A stretch of DNA of 64,000 nucleotides from Gimesia sp. (GTDB lineage Bacteria; Planctomycetota; Planctomycetia; Planctomycetales; Planctomycetaceae). Positions within the stretch are counted from its first letter, which is position 1; every line of letters starts with the position of its first letter. The notes below the pieces were generated by a model. It did not search any database. It was given only the letters and a program-made list of their open reading frames with translations, and had not been told where the DNA came from. Position numbers and translations under genes: made by a program. The DNA is taken from positions 1 through 64,000 of the forward strand of contig PAJV01000044.1 of NCBI GenBank assembly GCA_002706765.1, in the 5' to 3' direction. This document shows, piece by piece, positions 37,501 through 46,110 of the stretch.

Positions 37501-39150
37501 ATTGAAGTACAGTGCATCATTTCTCTCGGGGTTCTGCTTCGCCACAGCTGAATCAAAAGGGGCATCTGCCAGAGGCGGAGGAGAGGAAGACTTTGTCTTT
37601 ACCACTGTCTCAACAGGAGCCTGGACTTCCTTATCGGCTGCGCTTACCGAATCGGCGGCTGCAATTTGCTCATCCTGTTTGCCGGGAAGGATGAAAGAAA
37701 CAACTACCAGCAGCAACAACAGTCCTCCAATTCCGCCAGCGATCAGCAGTTTCTTGGACGGCCCGGATGATTTTGATTTTGAAACCGCAGTTGCCTTGCC
37801 AGTTGACGATGACTTCTTCCCCTGCTTCGTACGCAGCCTGTCCGCCGAGGATTTGGAGCGGTCAATCGAGATCAGAGCCGGGTTCGATTCTTCTTTTGCC
37901 ATGGGAAGTGATTTCGGCTTCGGCCCTTTTTTTCCGGCCTGTGCCTGCCGGTGTCTTTCGTCCGGGTTGCGGAGAACCTCCTGTAAATCAGTCGCGACCT
38001 CCGTCATGGACAGGTAACGCTGCGCCTGGTCACCGGCGATCATTTTCAGACAGATGGCCTCCAGACGCGGATCAATATCGGGACGCAATTCGGAAGGCTT
38101 CGTCGGGTTGTTGAGCGCAATCTGTTGCAGCAGCGCCATCAGGTTGCCCTTGAACGGCATCTCGCCGGTAATCAGTTCATACATGATGATGCCCAGGGCA
38201 TAGATATCGACCCGTTGATCAATGGCTGCCTGGTCACCCTCCACCTGCTCGGGGGCCATGTATGCTGGTGTCCCGATGATGGCTCCACTTTGTGTGACCT
38301 GCACATCATCACTGGAACTGCGACGCGCGAGACCAAAGTCCATGACGACCGGCTCGCCTTTCAGATCGACCATGATATTGGCGGGTTTCAGATCGCGGTG
38401 AATCACACCAATTTCGTGTGCTTCTGCCAGCCCCAGAGCGAGCTTGCGAATCGTGGTGATTATCTGCTTTTCGGAATGAGTTTTCTTCGACTTCGTATAA
38501 TCCTTCAGCGGTCGGCCTTCAATGAACGCCATCGTGATATAGTGCTGACCGTCGATTTCGCCGACATCATAGACCGGACAGATATTGGGACTGCGCAGCG
38601 TCGCTGCTGCGCGGGCCTCGCGATAGAAGCGTGCGAGCAGTTCTTCTTCATCAACACCGTTCCCGTCACCGAACTTGGGGATTTTCAGAGCCACATCACG
38701 ATCCAGCTGCGTATCTTTCGCAAGATAGACAGCGCCCATCGCTCCCTGCCCGAGCACCTTTTGAATCGCGTAACGACCAAAAGATTCGGAGACCTCAACG
38801 CTGGTCGCTGAGGCATTTTCTGACTGATCATAAGCCTGGGTCAACGACGATTCGGAATCACCTGTCACCTGGACCATCGTATGAGCGGTCGCATCTTCGA
38901 ATGAGAGTTTGACGGGCTCGCTGGTTCCCGCTGACGACTCCTCGGCTCCCGCTTTGTCAGGCTGCGGGGAAGCTTCCAACTCATTCCACTGTTTGAAATA
39001 CTGTGTGAGTTCATCCGTATGCTCGGGATGCGCCGCGATCAATTTCTCAAAGGGGAACGGTTCACCAGCGTCGGTGCGAGCTTTGAAATCAGCGATCAAC
39101 TGATCGATATTCAAACTCTGGCCGTCAGCATCCAAAGGTTTGTCACTCAT
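34555..39150 (-). CDS. Membrane Ser/Thr protein kinase with LamG, PD40, FGE-like and C-terminal lectin-like domains
   Basis: 1531 residues. Kinase domain about 126-395: GQGAMGAV (134-141), K156, HRDLKPAN (D253) and DFG (271-273), all intact. A transmembrane helix follows at 467-488. Outside the membrane are a LamG-type domain (about 545-740, FNEGSGDILKDSSGNGHDG), PD40/TolB-like repeats (about 770-1010, YPTLSADGLSLIFTSAR and two more), an FGE-like domain (about 1060-1310, IPPGEFMMG, ALPTEAQWEYACRAG, NVLEWCSD, NRGGAY but no cysteine pair), and a C-terminal beta-sandwich (about 1335-1531). It senses an external ligand, perhaps a carbohydrate, and phosphorylates cytoplasmic targets; the ligand is unknown. 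Confidence 0.92.
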   Translation of the reverse strand: MSDKPLDADGQSLNIDQLIADFKARTDAGEPFPFEKLIAAHPEHTDELTQYFKQWNELEASPQPDKAGAEESSAGTSEPVKLSFEDATAHTMVQVTGDSESSLTQAYDQSENASATSVEVSESFGRYAIQKVLGQGAMGAVYLAKDTQLDRDVALKIPKFGDGNGVDEEELLARFYREARAAATLRSPNICPVYDVGEIDGQHYITMAFIEGRPLKDYTKSKKTHSEKQIITTIRKLALGLAEAHEIGVIHRDLKPANIMVDLKGEPVVMDFGLARRSSSDDVQVTQSGAIIGTPAYMAPEQVEGDQAAIDQRVDIYALGIIMYELITGEMPFKGNLMALLQQIALNNPTKPSELRPDIDPRLEAICLKMIAGDQAQRYLSMTEVATDLQEVLRNPDERHRQAQAGKKGPKPKSLPMAKEESNPALISIDRSKSSADRLRTKQGKKSSSTGKATAVSKSKSSGPSKKLLIAGGIGGLLLLLVVVSFILPGKQDEQIAAADSVSAADKEVQAPVETVVKTKSSSPPPLADAPFDSAVAKQNPERNDALYFNGRTSRVEVPGFQLSGSPPLTLEGWLTPSAKSTSNAILFYGGTLDSLTIQVGGIRRWEFGGRQASTNRRVEVFGPQIKEWETRTHVAGQWDGKSLQLFIDGKPVKRKDNTGSFSPQGILEIGGHNGSRFKGKIDEIRISNTLRYNTEFTPPDEFTNDQHTLSLYHFNEGSGDILKDSSGNGHDGKIIDAKWVRIKNNSAEKPLAEMLTSDEYEWTEPVNLGPNVNSEKNDVYPTLSADGLSLIFTSARVKNERLYMCRRASVNDAWGPPEALVETYISQHDQISPWLSTDGLTLLFGNKPVDSDNVNIFQTRRATRDAPWDTPIDLGSPLNSDKVDGGGALTPDGLTMYLSSKRPGAQFRDLYRARRAALDAPWQEPLLLGREINLAGEEKSPQLLADGKSLMYISCDGRKCQLMLAQPVADGSFHVQALESPIGRIFGKISFCLSTDGKTLIFDSRRAAGLGGLDLWMSRRVPRQGQDKKSIPPPAVAPFDAVQAKAHQEAWADYLGLPIEKEIELPGGEKMAFVLIPPGEFMMGAGEQEKTRFLEEAIASDDKFSIQRIPLEGPLHRVRITRPFYLGASEVTQSQWQTVVGTNPSKFAGNPTHPVETVSWDDTQLFFAKLNKDSTDQSLKFALPTEAQWEYACRAGTATLWYCGDDDEDLSQFAWYSKNSRSITQPTGQLKPNAFGLYDMHGNVLEWCSDKFQRSRDDYSINSSIDDPVGVASGPGRVNRGGAYILSTSRQRSAHRNFELQDRSFPIIGFRAAMTIDMAKSAKVDHDSSQTIDLLADLVPTTWNSEDMKWQMQDGILTGSSTASRKRKDWVGAKFPQEIGGDFDFELELKQSGFAPLQIDLPLGDKQAIRLHLGGLGSALMVIDGKEDRDAAPQHSNKDAKLKRDVWQRLTAKVRHQGENVSIDVALDGVRVGQFSGLRSRISFPKWVKPDPVHVKFAGTGHNQLQLEFRRAVVGIDPLAAIEIEKTKPK

Positions 39151-39605
39151 ATCCGCAGCCCGATTTCCTGTTGTCGTTGATGCTCAATGATGCGCTGATT
39201 GACTCTAATCTGGAATTTCGCTGCGTTCACAGCCACCCCATACGATCTCCAACCTGACGGCGAAATCACAACATCGGCATGGACGAACCAGTGTGTGAAT
39301 CACGAAAATTCTCCTCAGAATCACATTCTGACCATGTTCACTACCTATCACAAGCCTAAAACAGCCCACAGAGGAACGGTGACAGGTCAAACATCGAAAA
39401 TCCGCTGCCGAGGTATTCGCGACAGACGCTGCTGATGGCCGTTCGTTTCCCGGTGATTCCGAGCTGGAATTTTCCAGATGATGATCGGTAAAATAACAGA
39501 CATCTCTTTCCCCCGCTTCCCGGAGAATGACTCGCTGAGACACCGACTGAGAACGCGATCGCGAAAGTTTACCGATCCAGAATCACCTGTTGGAGTACCT
39601 GTGAT
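39151..39605. other. Divergent intergenic region, nothing recognised
   Basis: This 455-base gap separates the kinase gene (minus) from the repeat lipoprotein (plus) and should hold their promoters. Frames on either strand are short and without ribosome sites. GGAG lies 10 bases before the lipoprotein start at 39606. Confidence 0.4.
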
Positions 39606-41039
39606 ATGCGAGTCCCCCGTCTCAGTTCCGTTATTGGATTTGGCCTGGTCTTAATCCTCGTCATAAACGGAGTCGGCTGTTCGTCAGCTGCGCCCGCCAA
39701 ACCTCCCGAGAAGACTGCGAAACAGGAAACAGAAACAGCCGCTGTCCCAGGGACAGAACAGGCCGCCGCGCAGGATACAAAACAGGTCACGGCGAAAACC
39801 GAATCCAAACCGTCCGCCAAAGCAGTCACCCCGGCGACGCTGGCAGAAGCAGAAAAGGTTCTCGACCTGGAGACCTTTCCCTTACCCGCCGGCGCCAAAT
39901 CACAGGGGCCGCGCCGCATGGCGACTCTGAGTTACGCTGTCGAAAAACCTTCGCAAGAAATTCTTGACTTCAACGTGCAGGAACTGACGAAACGAGGCTG
40001 GAAAGAAGTGGCCGGCAGCCGCCGCGAAGGACAGTTCGCCGGCGCCGATTTCACACACGGCGATTTTCATTTGAATCTGTCGCTCATGCAACCTGCTCCC
40101 GATTCACCACTCAGCGTCACCTTTGCCCGATTCGGCAATGTAGCTTTAACGTCCCTGCCGGTCCCTGAGGGAGCGAAACAGGTCTTTGCCTTTCCGGCGA
40201 CCGTGATGTACACCACCGATGCCCCCGTGAAAGAGACCGCGGAACAGTGTCGGGCGCTGATGTTAAAAGCAGGCTGGATGCCATATGGCGGGGCGGGCAC
40301 CACAGCCTACTATCGACAGAATGCGGTGCAGGTTCTGGTCAACATCATGAGTGCGCCAGGCCAGGGAGGAAAAACAGCAATCACGTTTACGAGCAATCTG
40401 CTGTCCCTCGATCTGCCCGCGTTCCCCGACGCCATCGATTTTCGCTACACGGATATGACGACCGAAGTGACGTTCGATACGAAATCCAGTCCCCAGGATG
40501 TGGCCGGTTTTTATCGCAAGGCGCTGGCCGCTGCAGGCTGGAAAGCAACCACCGACGAGCCGCTTACCATCGACTGGAAAAAAGTCACGATCTTTCGGAA
40601 ACCGGACCAGGAGATGATCACAGTCACCACGAGCGAATTTGAGGGACTCACACGTGCGCGGATCGACCATCAGACCGCAGCAGAAGTCGCCGAAGTCGAT
40701 CTGCGTGACTATGCGGAAGCAGGGAGAAAAGCGACATATCGACCGGGGGATAAACCGGAAGTGCCTGTCGTGACGGCAAACAGTCTCGCCGTTCAGCAGG
40801 ACAAACCTTATACTCTGCGGATGCAGGTCAAGCGTGGCACGGCAAACGCGATTGCCGGCGCGGCGGTGGAAGCACTCATCGCGACTGGCTGGAGCGTCGT
40901 GCCACCGATCGAAGCGCCGGTGTTCCGTACCTGGATGCTGAAAAAGGGAGAGGCACAAATCTGGGTGATCGCAACAGAACCAACCAGGGCCGATTCCTGG
41001 GTCGCCGTGACCGGCGCTGGCGTGACTCTCAAACCTTAA
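39606..41039 (+). CDS. Lipoprotein with three internal repeats
   Basis: 477 residues. The signal sequence ends in lipobox INGVGC (C25), followed by an alanine/lysine/threonine-rich linker to about residue 80. Three repeats of about 95 residues follow, each with an opening FPLPAGA, LPVPEGA or LPAFPDA, a strand pair and a helix ending LTKRGWKEV, LMLKAGWMPYG or ALAAAGWKATT, and a fourth weaker one near the C-terminus (ALIATGWSVV). The helix-plus-GW pattern resembles small alpha/beta domains of unknown function in planctomycete lipoproteins. No enzyme motif is visible. Confidence 0.75.
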   Translation: MRVPRLSSVIGFGLVLILVINGVGCSSAAPAKPPEKTAKQETETAAVPGTEQAAAQDTKQVTAKTESKPSAKAVTPATLAEAEKVLDLETFPLPAGAKSQGPRRMATLSYAVEKPSQEILDFNVQELTKRGWKEVAGSRREGQFAGADFTHGDFHLNLSLMQPAPDSPLSVTFARFGNVALTSLPVPEGAKQVFAFPATVMYTTDAPVKETAEQCRALMLKAGWMPYGGAGTTAYYRQNAVQVLVNIMSAPGQGGKTAITFTSNLLSLDLPAFPDAIDFRYTDMTTEVTFDTKSSPQDVAGFYRKALAAAGWKATTDEPLTIDWKKVTIFRKPDQEMITVTTSEFEGLTRARIDHQTAAEVAEVDLRDYAEAGRKATYRPGDKPEVPVVTANSLAVQQDKPYTLRMQVKRGTANAIAGAAVEALIATGWSVVPPIEAPVFRTWMLKKGEAQIWVIATEPTRADSWVAVTGAGVTLKP

Positions 41040-41072
41040 CAGCACTGAAAGCAACGGACAGATTTGATTAAT

Positions 41073-41107
41073 AGGTGTCGGGACTTTTTTATCAGTTCCC
41101 GACACCT
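41073..41107. terminator. AGGTGTCGGGA inverted repeat between convergent genes
   Basis: AGGTGTCGGGA (41073-41083) pairs with TCCCGACACCT (41097-41107) across a loop that contains six T residues. It sits in the gap between the convergent lipoprotein and G8 genes, 8 bases before the latter's stop codon. Likely a bidirectional terminator or REP-like element. Confidence 0.75.
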
Positions 41108-41115
41108 GTATCGCC

Positions 41116-43272
41116 TCATTTTTTACTGAGCTGGCTTCCTGGAGAAACCGTGTCGTGAAAATAGTCCACTTGATGCGGCATCAATTCTTTGTTTCCATTC
41201 ACATCTTCTGCTGAGGTTATCAGACGCGAGTGGCCGGAAGCGGGACCGGGGAGAACGACTTCCCACTCTTGAAAGTTGTCTGCGGTGGGACTTACTGGTT
41301 GATCGTTGACGAGAACCTGTTTCACGTCGTAATTATCCGAGGTCACACCGCGAACACGAATTTGTCCGGATGGCATTGTTTCAACCCTGGTGATGACCGA
41401 AACGGGCGGCAGATCATCTTTGGGCTCCAGGTCGAAATAATCTTTAAGGGAATACGAATAGTTCGAATCACCGGCGGCACGGGGGAAGAAGACCGTGGTA
41501 TTAACTTCGGAAAATGACAAGCGACGATGCTCATGACGGTGCATGACACAACGCCACAATCCATAAGCACAATCATGCATGTCGAAATCTTCCAGCCGCA
41601 CACAGGGTGACCCGCAATGAAAGGCCCAGTGCGCGTCCCAGACCTTTGTGTTTCGCAACAGGAACGGATGCTGATAATCGGGCCCAATGCCTTCCACATC
41701 GCTGTCTTCCTTGTTGAATTTCCCGCCGGCAAACCCACCCAGATTGATGGCAAACAGTCGCTGGCAGTGCGCTTCGTTTCCATCGAATCGAACGAATGGC
41801 AGGGTGCGGATATCGACCTCTTTTGTTGATCCGTCTTTTTGCAGAATCGGCAGTAACGGGTTGAAATCTTTCCGCTCGACCACTTCAAAGCGGAAGCCGT
41901 CCTCATCGCATTCTGCCGCGACATTCCGGGTGAAGGTGTTCAAACTGTTGGCCCACCAGAACCCGGAACCAAGATTCATATCATAAGGCAACACCTGCTT
42001 GGGAAGCGGCTTGCCGCCCAACGCCTGGACCGCCAGATTCCGGTCAAAAATATTATAGACCTCGGTTCCATCTTCCAGAAAATATCCGTGGCCGACGCTT
42101 TTGTAGCCAACACAATCTTTTACCACGAGATACTGCGTGCCATGCACGGTGATCCAGCGATTGTGACTGTCCCAGACAGACAGGCCGACCAGGCTGCTGC
42201 CCCGCATTGTATCGCCGACCAGGTGGTAATGAATCGGGTACTTGCCGAGTGTATCTCGCTTGCCCAGATGCCGAAACTCCGCGTAGCTGATGCTTCCCGC
42301 TGAGTCGGCGTGATACATCGTATGCCCGCGAACCCCGTCCGGATCGGCAGATTCGACAATCACATTGCGGGAAAGATTGGCGACTTCTGCCCGATATTCA
42401 CCACTTCCCAGATGATCAAACTTAAGCGGTTTATCGAAACTTACGATCTGCAATTTTGAATCAAAGCCACCCCAGTGACGCATTTTTGTGATCACTCTTT
42501 CTTCCGTCGCCGGATTATCAGAAACGCTGTTGTCGTCCCCGTCTTTTCGATGGCGGGTACCGATGTAACCAAACTGTCTGGTGGTTCCCGAGAGAATGAT
42601 GCGGTCGCCGACTTTCCAGCCGGGCAGTGGATAAGGCATCACGATCCGCGCTTCTCCGACTTTCGCGGTTTGATAAGGCAGCTTGACCCAGGTACGTTCG
42701 AGCGGTGCGCCATGGAAATCCATACGTCCGCCGCAGCACACGATTGCCGGACAGGTTTCTTTATTCATACCCTCAATGTAGTGCAGGCGAATGAGTGCCG
42801 TATATTTAGCAGGCAGTGGAGAATCAGGTTGTCCCACTTCCAGAGTCGGCAGACGCTTTGCTGCTGAAAGTTTTTCCCCTGTGTTTTCCGCATCCGACTC
42901 GACCACCATCTGGCAATCGAAACCATCTTCACAGTAGTGATCGAGTTGTTCAATCCGAATTAAACCAACTTCGAGCCGTGTATTCCGATCGGAAGCGAAT
43001 GTCAGTTTCCCTGAAATCTGAATTCCACGAATCACCTCTTTTGAATCCAGGTCATAGACGATCTGGTGATCTCGCTGAACTAAAACCTGAGCACCAGCAC
43101 CAGGAACTTTGCCGCTTTCCCAGGTTTCAGGAGAGGACCAAAGCCCGTTCTGGGCAGATCGGATGACCTGATGCTCCGCATGGTCATGCGCTGCAAGAGA
43201 CGAACTTCCTGTGATCAGGCAGGCAAGCCCAATAACAAAATGAAAAAGTGAATCTGAAATTAAGTCTCGCAT
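41116..43272 (-). CDS. Secreted G8-domain beta-helix protein, CEMIP/TMEM2-like
   Basis: 718 residues with a signal peptide. Residues about 40-140 form a G8 domain (GLWSSPETWESGKVPGAGAQ, VIRGIQISGKLTF). A right-handed beta-helix follows, with the CEMIP/TMEM2-type motifs GRMDFHGAPLERTWVKLP, GKYPIHYHLVGDTMRGS and GHGYFLEDGTEVYNIFDRN; the histidine-rich HYHLVGD region is conserved in the eukaryotic hyaluronan-degrading relatives. The C-terminal 90 residues resemble a small Ig-like domain. It probably cleaves or binds a glycosaminoglycan-like polysaccharide outside the cell; activity is inferred. Confidence 0.85.
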   Translation of the reverse strand: MRDLISDSLFHFVIGLACLITGSSSLAAHDHAEHQVIRSAQNGLWSSPETWESGKVPGAGAQVLVQRDHQIVYDLDSKEVIRGIQISGKLTFASDRNTRLEVGLIRIEQLDHYCEDGFDCQMVVESDAENTGEKLSAAKRLPTLEVGQPDSPLPAKYTALIRLHYIEGMNKETCPAIVCCGGRMDFHGAPLERTWVKLPYQTAKVGEARIVMPYPLPGWKVGDRIILSGTTRQFGYIGTRHRKDGDDNSVSDNPATEERVITKMRHWGGFDSKLQIVSFDKPLKFDHLGSGEYRAEVANLSRNVIVESADPDGVRGHTMYHADSAGSISYAEFRHLGKRDTLGKYPIHYHLVGDTMRGSSLVGLSVWDSHNRWITVHGTQYLVVKDCVGYKSVGHGYFLEDGTEVYNIFDRNLAVQALGGKPLPKQVLPYDMNLGSGFWWANSLNTFTRNVAAECDEDGFRFEVVERKDFNPLLPILQKDGSTKEVDIRTLPFVRFDGNEAHCQRLFAINLGGFAGGKFNKEDSDVEGIGPDYQHPFLLRNTKVWDAHWAFHCGSPCVRLEDFDMHDCAYGLWRCVMHRHEHRRLSFSEVNTTVFFPRAAGDSNYSYSLKDYFDLEPKDDLPPVSVITRVETMPSGQIRVRGVTSDNYDVKQVLVNDQPVSPTADNFQEWEVVLPGPASGHSRLITSAEDVNGNKELMPHQVDYFHDTVSPGSQLSKK

Positions 43273-43335
43273 GGAATATCTTCTTATATAAATTTGATAA
43301 TTGCGGATAACAGCCGCCTCAGTAAGCAGCCTGAG

Positions 43336-43830
43336 TTACTCACCCACTTGATCAGCGTCTTGCGATTTACGCCGTCGCACAGGTCGCTTGAGAATGCGAA
43401 CATCTTCGAGTTCGATTGGTGTCAGCTGATTATTTCCTTCTTCGACCGTAACGGTGATATCCGATTCCCGGGGGTTTGCGTATCGTTTTCCCAGTTTATT
43501 CCAGGGCGTACTGGAATCCGGATTATCGAACCATAAGATTCCCACCTGATAATCACCTGCCGGCGCACCATCGCCACTTTGATAGGTCGTGACTTGAAAA
43601 TTACCATTTTCCTCAACCTTGGCCCGGGGCCGACTTCCCCGTGAATCAAACTCCTCACCTTGAGCAGGATAAAACACCAGCATGGCTCCTGCAGCAGGTT
43701 CTCCATTGATGGTCAGTCTTCCTTCGACAGTCTGCAAGTCAGGCCGAACATCGCTGTTCCCACAACCACAGAATAGAAACAGGTTGAAAAAAGTGATGCA
43801 ACAGGAAACTCTGAATGCAGACGACTTCAC
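43336..43830 (-). CDS. Carboxypeptidase regulatory-like lipoprotein, GTG start
   Basis: 164 residues if the GTG at 43830 is used; it has GGAG 7 bases upstream and gives KSSAFRVSCCITFFNLFLFC with a lipobox FLFCGC. The open frame runs 34 codons further without a ribosome site. The mature part is a small beta-sandwich: VEGRLTINGEPAAGAMLVFY, VEENGNFQVTTYQSGDGAP, AGDYQVGILWF and KRYANPRESDITVTVEEG, followed by a basic tail. It lies downstream of a DUF1559 gene, repeating the DUF1559/lipoprotein pairing seen at 15.2-16.8 kb. Confidence 0.8.
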   Translation of the reverse strand: MKSSAFRVSCCITFFNLFLFCGCGNSDVRPDLQTVEGRLTINGEPAAGAMLVFYPAQGEEFDSRGSRPRAKVEENGNFQVTTYQSGDGAPAGDYQVGILWFDNPDSSTPWNKLGKRYANPRESDITVTVEEGNNQLTPIELEDVRILKRPVRRRKSQDADQVGE

Positions 43831-43931
43831 AAAATCACTCCAGAAAACACAATGGAAAAGAATTACTGAAAGAGGAATATAAAAGTGCGTCACTGAAATC
43901 ACTGCGGACGCCTTGTACGAATCACGAATCA

Positions 43932-44035
43932 ACGCGTTCTAGACTGTGTCCAGTTTTACTGTATCGTCTCCTGGGCCTTTTGGATCGAGTATCATAAATC
44001 GGGAGACGCTATGGTTAAATGTGACGCGTTCTAGA
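43932..44035. repeat. 12-bp direct repeat flanking the DUF1559 3' junction
   Basis: ACGCGTTCTAGA occurs at 43932-43943 and again at 44024-44035, 92 bases apart. The second copy includes the stop codon of the DUF1559 gene (44031-44033). Between them, CGTCTCC (43965-43971) and GGAGACG (44002-44008) form an inverted repeat. The arrangement could be a small duplication, an excision scar, or chance. Confidence 0.55.
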
Positions 44036-44999
44036 ACTCACCTACAACTTCTCCACCGGCATACGTGCAGAGAGCAATAAAAGTCAGGTTACTCATGTTT
44101 TCGCTGAGAAAACGGACCGAGCCATCTGCGAGCGCGACCTGCACTCCCCCCGTGTGGAAGGAGAGTGGATTGGCCCACTTATTCGTCGAATTGATAAAGT
44201 TCGGCCCGTAGCGTGTGACACCATCGTCTTCAAAACCATACATCCAGCCGGCACAGGGACCAGCCCAGTAATCAAACCACCCACCAAACTCGGGAGGATT
44301 CGTGACGAACGTTCCCGTGGTCCGATCCTTCGCAATCCATTGTGATCGACCAGCAGATTCATGCACCACAATCGTGTTCGAGGTGCCGTCGAGGATATCT
44401 CGAAATCGCTTGCCTGTCCCACCGCCTCCAAAGATACCAAGATTGGTGCCGGAAGCGGCCCCTGGTACATAAACCTGGTGAGAGTTGCTATGAATGCCCC
44501 GCTGCCCCGCATAGTCGGATGTAAATGCTCCTCGATCGGAGTCAATCGACCAGCCGCTTGAAAGACGCATTCGTAATTCCGGTGTCATCTGAGTTCCTCC
44601 AGGTGTGGAGGGACATTCAAAGAGTGTGAGTTTTTTTTCAATCGCATCCTGGTTATTGAGATCCCAGAATGAGGAATCATGATCATAGAGATTCCCCAGT
44701 GCTGCCTGATCGAAATAACTCAGAATCTGAGGAATCCAGCTGCTGTAGTGATAAGAACCATCGGCGCGTTGTCCGTAATAGGTTTCCAGAGGAAAAGTAC
44801 GATGGGTGCCCACGTAGTTGTGTAAAGCCAACCCAATCTGTTTGAGATTGTTCTTACACTGCGTTCGCCGAGCCGCTTCACGCGCCTGCTGGACCGCGGG
44901 AAGCAATAAAGCAATCAGAATAGCAATAATCGCGATCACCACCAGCAGTTCAATCAGTGTGAACCCTCGGCGCGTACGAAATGAATGGGAACAGGGCAT
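44031..44999 (-). CDS. DUF1559 domain protein with prepilin-like N-terminus (copy 3)
   Basis: 322 residues. CGGAGG lies 5 bases before the ATG. N-terminus [20 protein letters not shown], then [56 protein letters not shown] and [20 protein letters not shown]. Same architecture as the other three copies in the window; the central region ([19 protein letters not shown]) is its own. Followed by the lipoprotein gene at 43336. Confidence 0.92.
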   Translation of the reverse strand: MPCSHSFRTRRGFTLIELLVVIAIIAILIALLLPAVQQAREAARRTQCKNNLKQIGLALHNYVGTHRTFPLETYYGQRADGSYHYSSWIPQILSYFDQAALGNLYDHDSSFWDLNNQDAIEKKLTLFECPSTPGGTQMTPELRMRLSSGWSIDSDRGAFTSDYAGQRGIHSNSHQVYVPGAASGTNLGIFGGGGTGKRFRDILDGTSNTIVVHESAGRSQWIAKDRTTGTFVTNPPEFGGWFDYWAGPCAGWMYGFEDDGVTRYGPNFINSTNKWANPLSFHTGGVQVALADGSVRFLSENMSNLTFIALCTYAGGEVVGEF

Positions 45000-45610
45000 T
45001 GATACCTCCGGATGATGATTTAAAAAATCGACAACGCAGACTCAGACCAGCTTTGGTCAGAGGGTCGTCAGGAAGCAATTCCGGTGATGCTTGCGCTGCG
45101 GGAGGCTGGCAGGGAATTACAAATTGGGAATGAGATTCAATCTCACTACGGTGAGCTTAAGGGGTCATCAGCCTAATTCAAGGGACTTCCGGCGAAAATT
45201 TCTCAAAAAAAGCCATCCCATCCAGATACTTAGGAGGCCAGACAGAAATTTTATTGAGTCCAGTAATGCCTGCTATCCCCCAACTCAACCCCGCTCTTTT
45301 TACTAAGCCGTGCAGAAAACAGGCTTTATTGACCAGGGATTTATCTAACATTCAACCCACGGCGAACGATTGTGGAAAGCACCAAATGTGTCAGTTTGAA
45401 CATGCAATGAACTCGACATCTTTACTCTTCTGAATCGAATTAATTGCCACCAGTTATCTCGAGTCAGACCTGGCATGACGCGTTGCACGAGAGGAACCGC
45501 ACGTTCGTTGCCGTGCTCGCCTGGCATCGATTGAATTCCTATCTGGAGACGGGAGTCGATTTAGAATTTTCAAGCTTCAACATGATCGCTCATTGAATTG
45601 ACTGCTGACC
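45000..45610. other. 611-base intergenic region, no confident gene
   Basis: This gap lies between the DUF1559 gene and the ComJ-like gene, both on the minus strand. A 60-codon minus frame at 45345-45527 (ERAVPLVQRVMPGLTRDNWW) has protein-like composition but no ribosome site or family match, and may be a relic. The region is A/T-rich near 45170-45300. It may mark the boundary where the two small immunity-like genes were inserted. Confidence 0.4.
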
Positions 45611-46069
45611 TCATGCCTGTTCTGCATGCATGATCAATTCATTAGTCGCATCGATTTCGGCATCCGCAATTAATATTTTCGGTATTTGCGATCCGTGTGG
45701 TATAAACGTAAATCGACTCCAGCATTCATCATCAGAGTAACCTGCCTCAAACACAAGTTGATATATACCTCCCTCAATACCGACGACATGCCCTTGTGCA
45801 ATGGAAGCAATCTCGATCTTCTTTCCAGTTGGACAATAAAATGGTACTGTGATCGCTCTGATACCATCTAGAATTGGCAGCTCTGCTGATTTTCGAACTT
45901 CCACTGTCATCGGTCCCGCATCGATCAGCGTTTTGAAAGAAACAGATTCTTCACGCCAGCTGAAACCTTGAAGTACGTGCTGGTCGGTCCAGTCATTGAA
46001 AGGATTCTCCAATTCGCTATTGAACACAGCGATCTGTGAATATGACACATCTATAATGAACTTTTCCAT
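45611..46069 (-). CDS. ComJ-family protein (nuclease-inhibitor/immunity type)
   Basis: 152 residues. It matches Bacillus ComJ (Nin), the inhibitor of the DNA-entry nuclease NucA, in layout: DVSYSQIAVFNSE, NDWTDQHVLQGFSWREESVS, RAITVPFYCPTGKKIEIASI and GIEGGIYQLVFEAGY. Outside Bacillus such proteins are thought to neutralise NucA/NucB-type nuclease toxins. AGGAAACAGG precedes the ATG. The EF-Tu-like gene lies 41 bases upstream on the same strand, so the two form an operon. No nuclease toxin is present in the window. Cytoplasmic. Confidence 0.7.
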   Translation of the reverse strand: MEKFIIDVSYSQIAVFNSELENPFNDWTDQHVLQGFSWREESVSFKTLIDAGPMTVEVRKSAELPILDGIRAITVPFYCPTGKKIEIASIAQGHVVGIEGGIYQLVFEAGYSDDECWSRFTFIPHGSQIPKILIADAEIDATNELIMHAEQA

Positions 46070-46110
46070 GAAGCCTGTTTCCTGCTCTCTTCCGACATGA
46101 TGAAAAAATG

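Noticed and set aside
1944-39150. FGE-like domains as sulfatase maturases for the two sulfatases in the window
   Set aside because: All three lack the cysteine pair after the RGG motif that copper-dependent FGE enzymes need.
45345-45527. 60-codon minus-strand frame between DUF1559 copy 3 and the ComJ-like gene
   Set aside because: No ribosome site, no family resemblance; noted as a possible relic in the region entry only.
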